Source: Gammaproteobacteria bacterium (GTDB lineage: Bacteria > Pseudomonadota > Gammaproteobacteria > Steroidobacterales > Steroidobacteraceae). Taken from it: 44,097 nucleotides of DNA. The notes beneath the pieces are model-generated. The model searched no databases. It was not told the origin of the DNA and worked only from the letters and a program-made list of their open reading frames with translations. Position 1 is the first letter of the stretch, and every line of letters starts with the position of its first letter. Of the stretch, positions 42,051 through 44,097 are shown piece after piece. Where the stretch lies: NCBI GenBank assembly GCA_019247195.1, contig JAFAPI010000092.1, positions 1-44,097 of the forward strand, read 5' to 3'. The position numbers were made by a program, and so were the translations under genes.

Positions 42051-43901
42051 ATGGCCACGGCGACGCATCCGCCGCGCTTCAACGGCCGCGTCGCGACGCG
42101 CGATCCGACCACCCTGCGCGGCTTTTTCGGGGTGTTCCGCTACAGCCGCCGCGCGCTCGGGCTCGTGTGGGACACGAACCGCAGGCTTACGCTGGGTCTG
42201 CTCGCGGTCACCATCGCCGCGGGCATCCTCCCCGGCGCCGTGGCGAAGGTCGGTTCGCTCATCGTGGACGCCGTGGTCGGGGCGATACGCGGCGGGGGCA
42301 GCGCGACACCGGTCCTGCAGCTGGTGCTCCTCGAGGGGCTGCTCGTGGGTGCTATCTCGGCCGCGCAGCGCGGCATCTCACTCTGCCAGTCGCTGCTGCG
42401 GGCGCAGCTCGGTCAGCGGGTCAACGTGATGATCCTGGAGAAGGCGCTGACACTCGAACTGCAGCATTTCGAGGACTCGGAGTTCTACGACAAGCTGACG
42501 CGCGCGCGGCGCGAGGCGTCCACGCGGCCTTTGAGTCTGGTAATGCGCACCTTCGGCCTGGTGCAGAACGCCGTGTCGCTCATCACCTACGGGGTGCTGC
42601 TGGCGCACTTCTCTCCCTGGGCGGTGCTGGTGCTGTTGCTGGCGGGCCTGCCCGCCTTCGTCGCCGAAGCGAAATTCTCCGGCGACGCCTTTCGCCTGTT
42701 CCGTTGGCGCGCACCCGAGACACGCATGCAGATCTACCTCGAGACCGTGCTGGCACGCGAGGACCACGTCAAGGAGGTGAAGCTGTTCGGGCTCGGCGAG
42801 CGGCTGCTCGAGCGCTACCGCGACATCTTCCGCCGCCTGTACGCCGAGGACCGCGCCCTGACGCTGCGACGCGATGCGTGGGGTTTCGGGTTGGGGCTGA
42901 TCGGCAGCGCCGCGCTCTACCTGGCCTACGCATGGATCGCGGTGAACACCGTGCGCCAGCTGATCACGGTGGGGCAAATGACCATGTACGTCGCCCTGTT
43001 CCGCCAGGGGCAGGCGACGGTGTCGGCAATCCTCGCCGCGATGGGCGGGATGTACGAGGACAACCTGTACCTGTCCACGCTGTACGAGTATCTCGAGACC
43101 GAGGTGCGCGAGCCCCTCGGCACGGCCATGAGTGGCCCCGACCCGGCCGACGGCGTGCGTTTCGAGGATGTCAGCTTCACCTACCCGGGGGGCGATGAGG
43201 CGGCGCTCGAGCACGTCTCCCTGCACCTGCGCCCAGGGACGAGTCTCGCCCTGGTCGGCGAGAACGGCTCAGGCAAGACGACCCTCATCAAGCTGCTGAC
43301 GCGTCTCTACCACCCCACCTCCGGCCGCATACTGCTCGATGGCAAGGACCTGCGTGAGTGGAACGAGCACGCACTGCGCGAGCGCATCGGCGTGATCTTT
43401 CAGGACTTCGCGCGCTACCAGATGCTGGTGGGTGAAAATGTCGGCGCGGGCGACGAGCGCTACTTCGAGGACGAAGGGCGTTGGCGCTCCGCGGCCACCA
43501 AGGGACGCGCCAGTGACTTCATCGAGTCACTGCCCGCTGGCTACCACACGCAGCTCGGCAAGTGGTTCCGCGACGGCCGTGAGCTGTCCGGCGGACAGTG
43601 GCAGAAGATCGCGCTGTCGCGCGCCTTCATGCGCAGCCGCGCCGACATTCTGGTGCTCGATGAGCCGACCGCCGCGATGGATGCGCAGGCCGAGGCGGAA
43701 GTGTTCGAGCACTTTCGGCAGCTGGCGCGGGAGCGCATCACCATCCTGATCTCGCACCGTTTTTCCACCGTGCGCATGGCTGACCACATCGTCGTGCTCA
43801 ACAGTGGCCACATTGTCGAGCAGGGCAGCCACGAGGAGCTCATGGCACGCAACGGCCGCTACGCGCAGCTCTTCACCCTGCAGGCGCGCGGCTACCGCTG
43901 A
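42051..43901 (+). CDS. ABC exporter, fused membrane and ATPase domains
   Basis: 616-residue half-transporter (MsbA-like layout). Six TM helices lie in about residues 40-330; LELQHFEDSEFYDKLTRAR is a coupling-region pattern common in bacterial peptide/lipid exporters. The ATPase domain (about 365-605) has Walker A GENGSGKTT, signature LSGGQWQKIAL, Walker B ILVLDEPTAAMD and the switch His in LISHRFSTV. All motifs are intact, so a homodimer is likely. ATG 42051 follows the NDH-2 stop by one base, so the genes are co-transcribed. No peptide precursor or peptidase is seen nearby; the substrate is unknown. Its end overlaps the opposing DUF6491-like gene by ten bases. Confidence 0.92.
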   Translation: MATATHPPRFNGRVATRDPTTLRGFFGVFRYSRRALGLVWDTNRRLTLGLLAVTIAAGILPGAVAKVGSLIVDAVVGAIRGGGSATPVLQLVLLEGLLVGAISAAQRGISLCQSLLRAQLGQRVNVMILEKALTLELQHFEDSEFYDKLTRARREASTRPLSLVMRTFGLVQNAVSLITYGVLLAHFSPWAVLVLLLAGLPAFVAEAKFSGDAFRLFRWRAPETRMQIYLETVLAREDHVKEVKLFGLGERLLERYRDIFRRLYAEDRALTLRRDAWGFGLGLIGSAALYLAYAWIAVNTVRQLITVGQMTMYVALFRQGQATVSAILAAMGGMYEDNLYLSTLYEYLETEVREPLGTAMSGPDPADGVRFEDVSFTYPGGDEAALEHVSLHLRPGTSLALVGENGSGKTTLIKLLTRLYHPTSGRILLDGKDLREWNEHALRERIGVIFQDFARYQMLVGENVGAGDERYFEDEGRWRSAATKGRASDFIESLPAGYHTQLGKWFRDGRELSGGQWQKIALSRAFMRSRADILVLDEPTAAMDAQAEAEVFEHFRQLARERITILISHRFSTVRMADHIVVLNSGHIVEQGSHEELMARNGRYAQLFTLQARGYR

Positions 43902-44095
43902 CTGCTGCCGGCCTTGGTACGCGTCTCTGCGCGCATGCGCCGGTAGTCGACCGGGCGGATCTCGGCGATCTGGCAGCGCCAGTGGCCTGCCTTGACGAAG
44001 TCGAAACGGGCATAGACGGTACTGCCGGTGGAGGTGAGGCCGACGCGCGTGGCGAACGGCAGGTCCGGGCAGGGGCCGTTCACGCGGATGAGATA
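43892..44095 (-). CDS. DUF6491-like protein, 3' end only
   Basis: Only the last 67 codons are visible; the gene continues beyond the right edge. YLIRVNGPCPDLPFA, STVYARFDFVKAGHWRCQI and AEIRPVDYRRMRAE match the DUF6491 pattern (a Cys after the first beta strand, a second Cys and IRPVD near the end). Members are usually short exported proteins of unknown role. The two Cys may form a disulfide. The 3' end overlaps the ABC exporter gene by ten bases. Confidence 0.72.
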   Translation of the reverse strand, partial: YLIRVNGPCPDLPFATRVGLTSTGSTVYARFDFVKAGHWRCQIAEIRPVDYRRMRAETRTKAGSSQR

Positions 44096-44097
44096 GG

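Noticed and set aside
1-44097. tRNA, rRNA, CRISPR arrays, insertion sequences, phage genes or attachment sites
   Set aside because: None recognised on reading; no repeated units, transposase or integrase motifs were seen. A covariance-model and repeat search would settle it.

Overview
The window is a G+C-rich, gene-dense piece of chromosome from a Gram-negative bacterium. The TonB-dependent receptor ending in Phe, the lipoproteins and tripartite efflux parts, the YbhGFSR-type ABC system, BipA/TypA, DUF6356, DUF6491 and the PF13759 oxygenases together suggest a gammaproteobacterium of the Xanthomonadales / Nevskiales / Steroidobacterales kind. This is inferred from gene content only. I saw no tRNA, rRNA, CRISPR array, insertion sequence or phage gene, and no gene-free stretch longer than about 240 bases.

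Bases 1-14343 look like a carbohydrate-uptake locus. On the plus strand are a GH31 alpha-glycosidase (cut by the left edge), an exported GH13 enzyme resembling trehalose synthase, an exported GH65 hydrolase-like enzyme and a small PF13759 (2OG-Fe(II)-oxygenase-like) protein. Facing them on the minus strand are a small lipoprotein, a GH36-type alpha-galactosidase-like enzyme, a TonB-dependent receptor, a strong intrinsic terminator and a TPR protein carrying a second PF13759-type domain. The likely logic is import of an alpha-linked oligosaccharide through the receptor and its breakdown in the periplasm. The two oxygenase-like proteins are the unexplained part.

Bases 14515-18324 hold a signalling pair: a CHASE4-HAMP histidine kinase, preceded by an 11-codon overlapping ORF, and a REC-GGDEF-EAL response regulator. 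Bases 18384-20982 hold a lone GlcF-like iron-sulfur protein and an APC permease. Bases 20998-26031 are a YbhG-F-S-R-type ABC export operon. Bases 26106-29320 hold a small exported protein, a TetA-like MFS transporter, an exported phosphoesterase and a membrane protein.

Bases 29379-32153 are an efflux operon with a clear sigma70 promoter, coding for an outer-membrane factor and an EmrA-type adaptor but no inner-membrane pump. Then come an Lrp/AsnC regulator, DUF6356, a YeiH-type transporter, GTP cyclohydrolase I, and (minus strand) BipA/TypA and a DUF2721 protein.

Bases 37154-40704 form a tight operon: a Rieske oxygenase, a PYROXD2/CrtI-like FAD oxidoreductase and a BetI-like TetR regulator. 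A 14-bp TetR-type palindrome overlaps the putative -10 box of its promoter. The window ends with a type II NADH dehydrogenase-like protein, a one-piece ABC exporter and the 3' end of a DUF6491-like gene on the minus strand.
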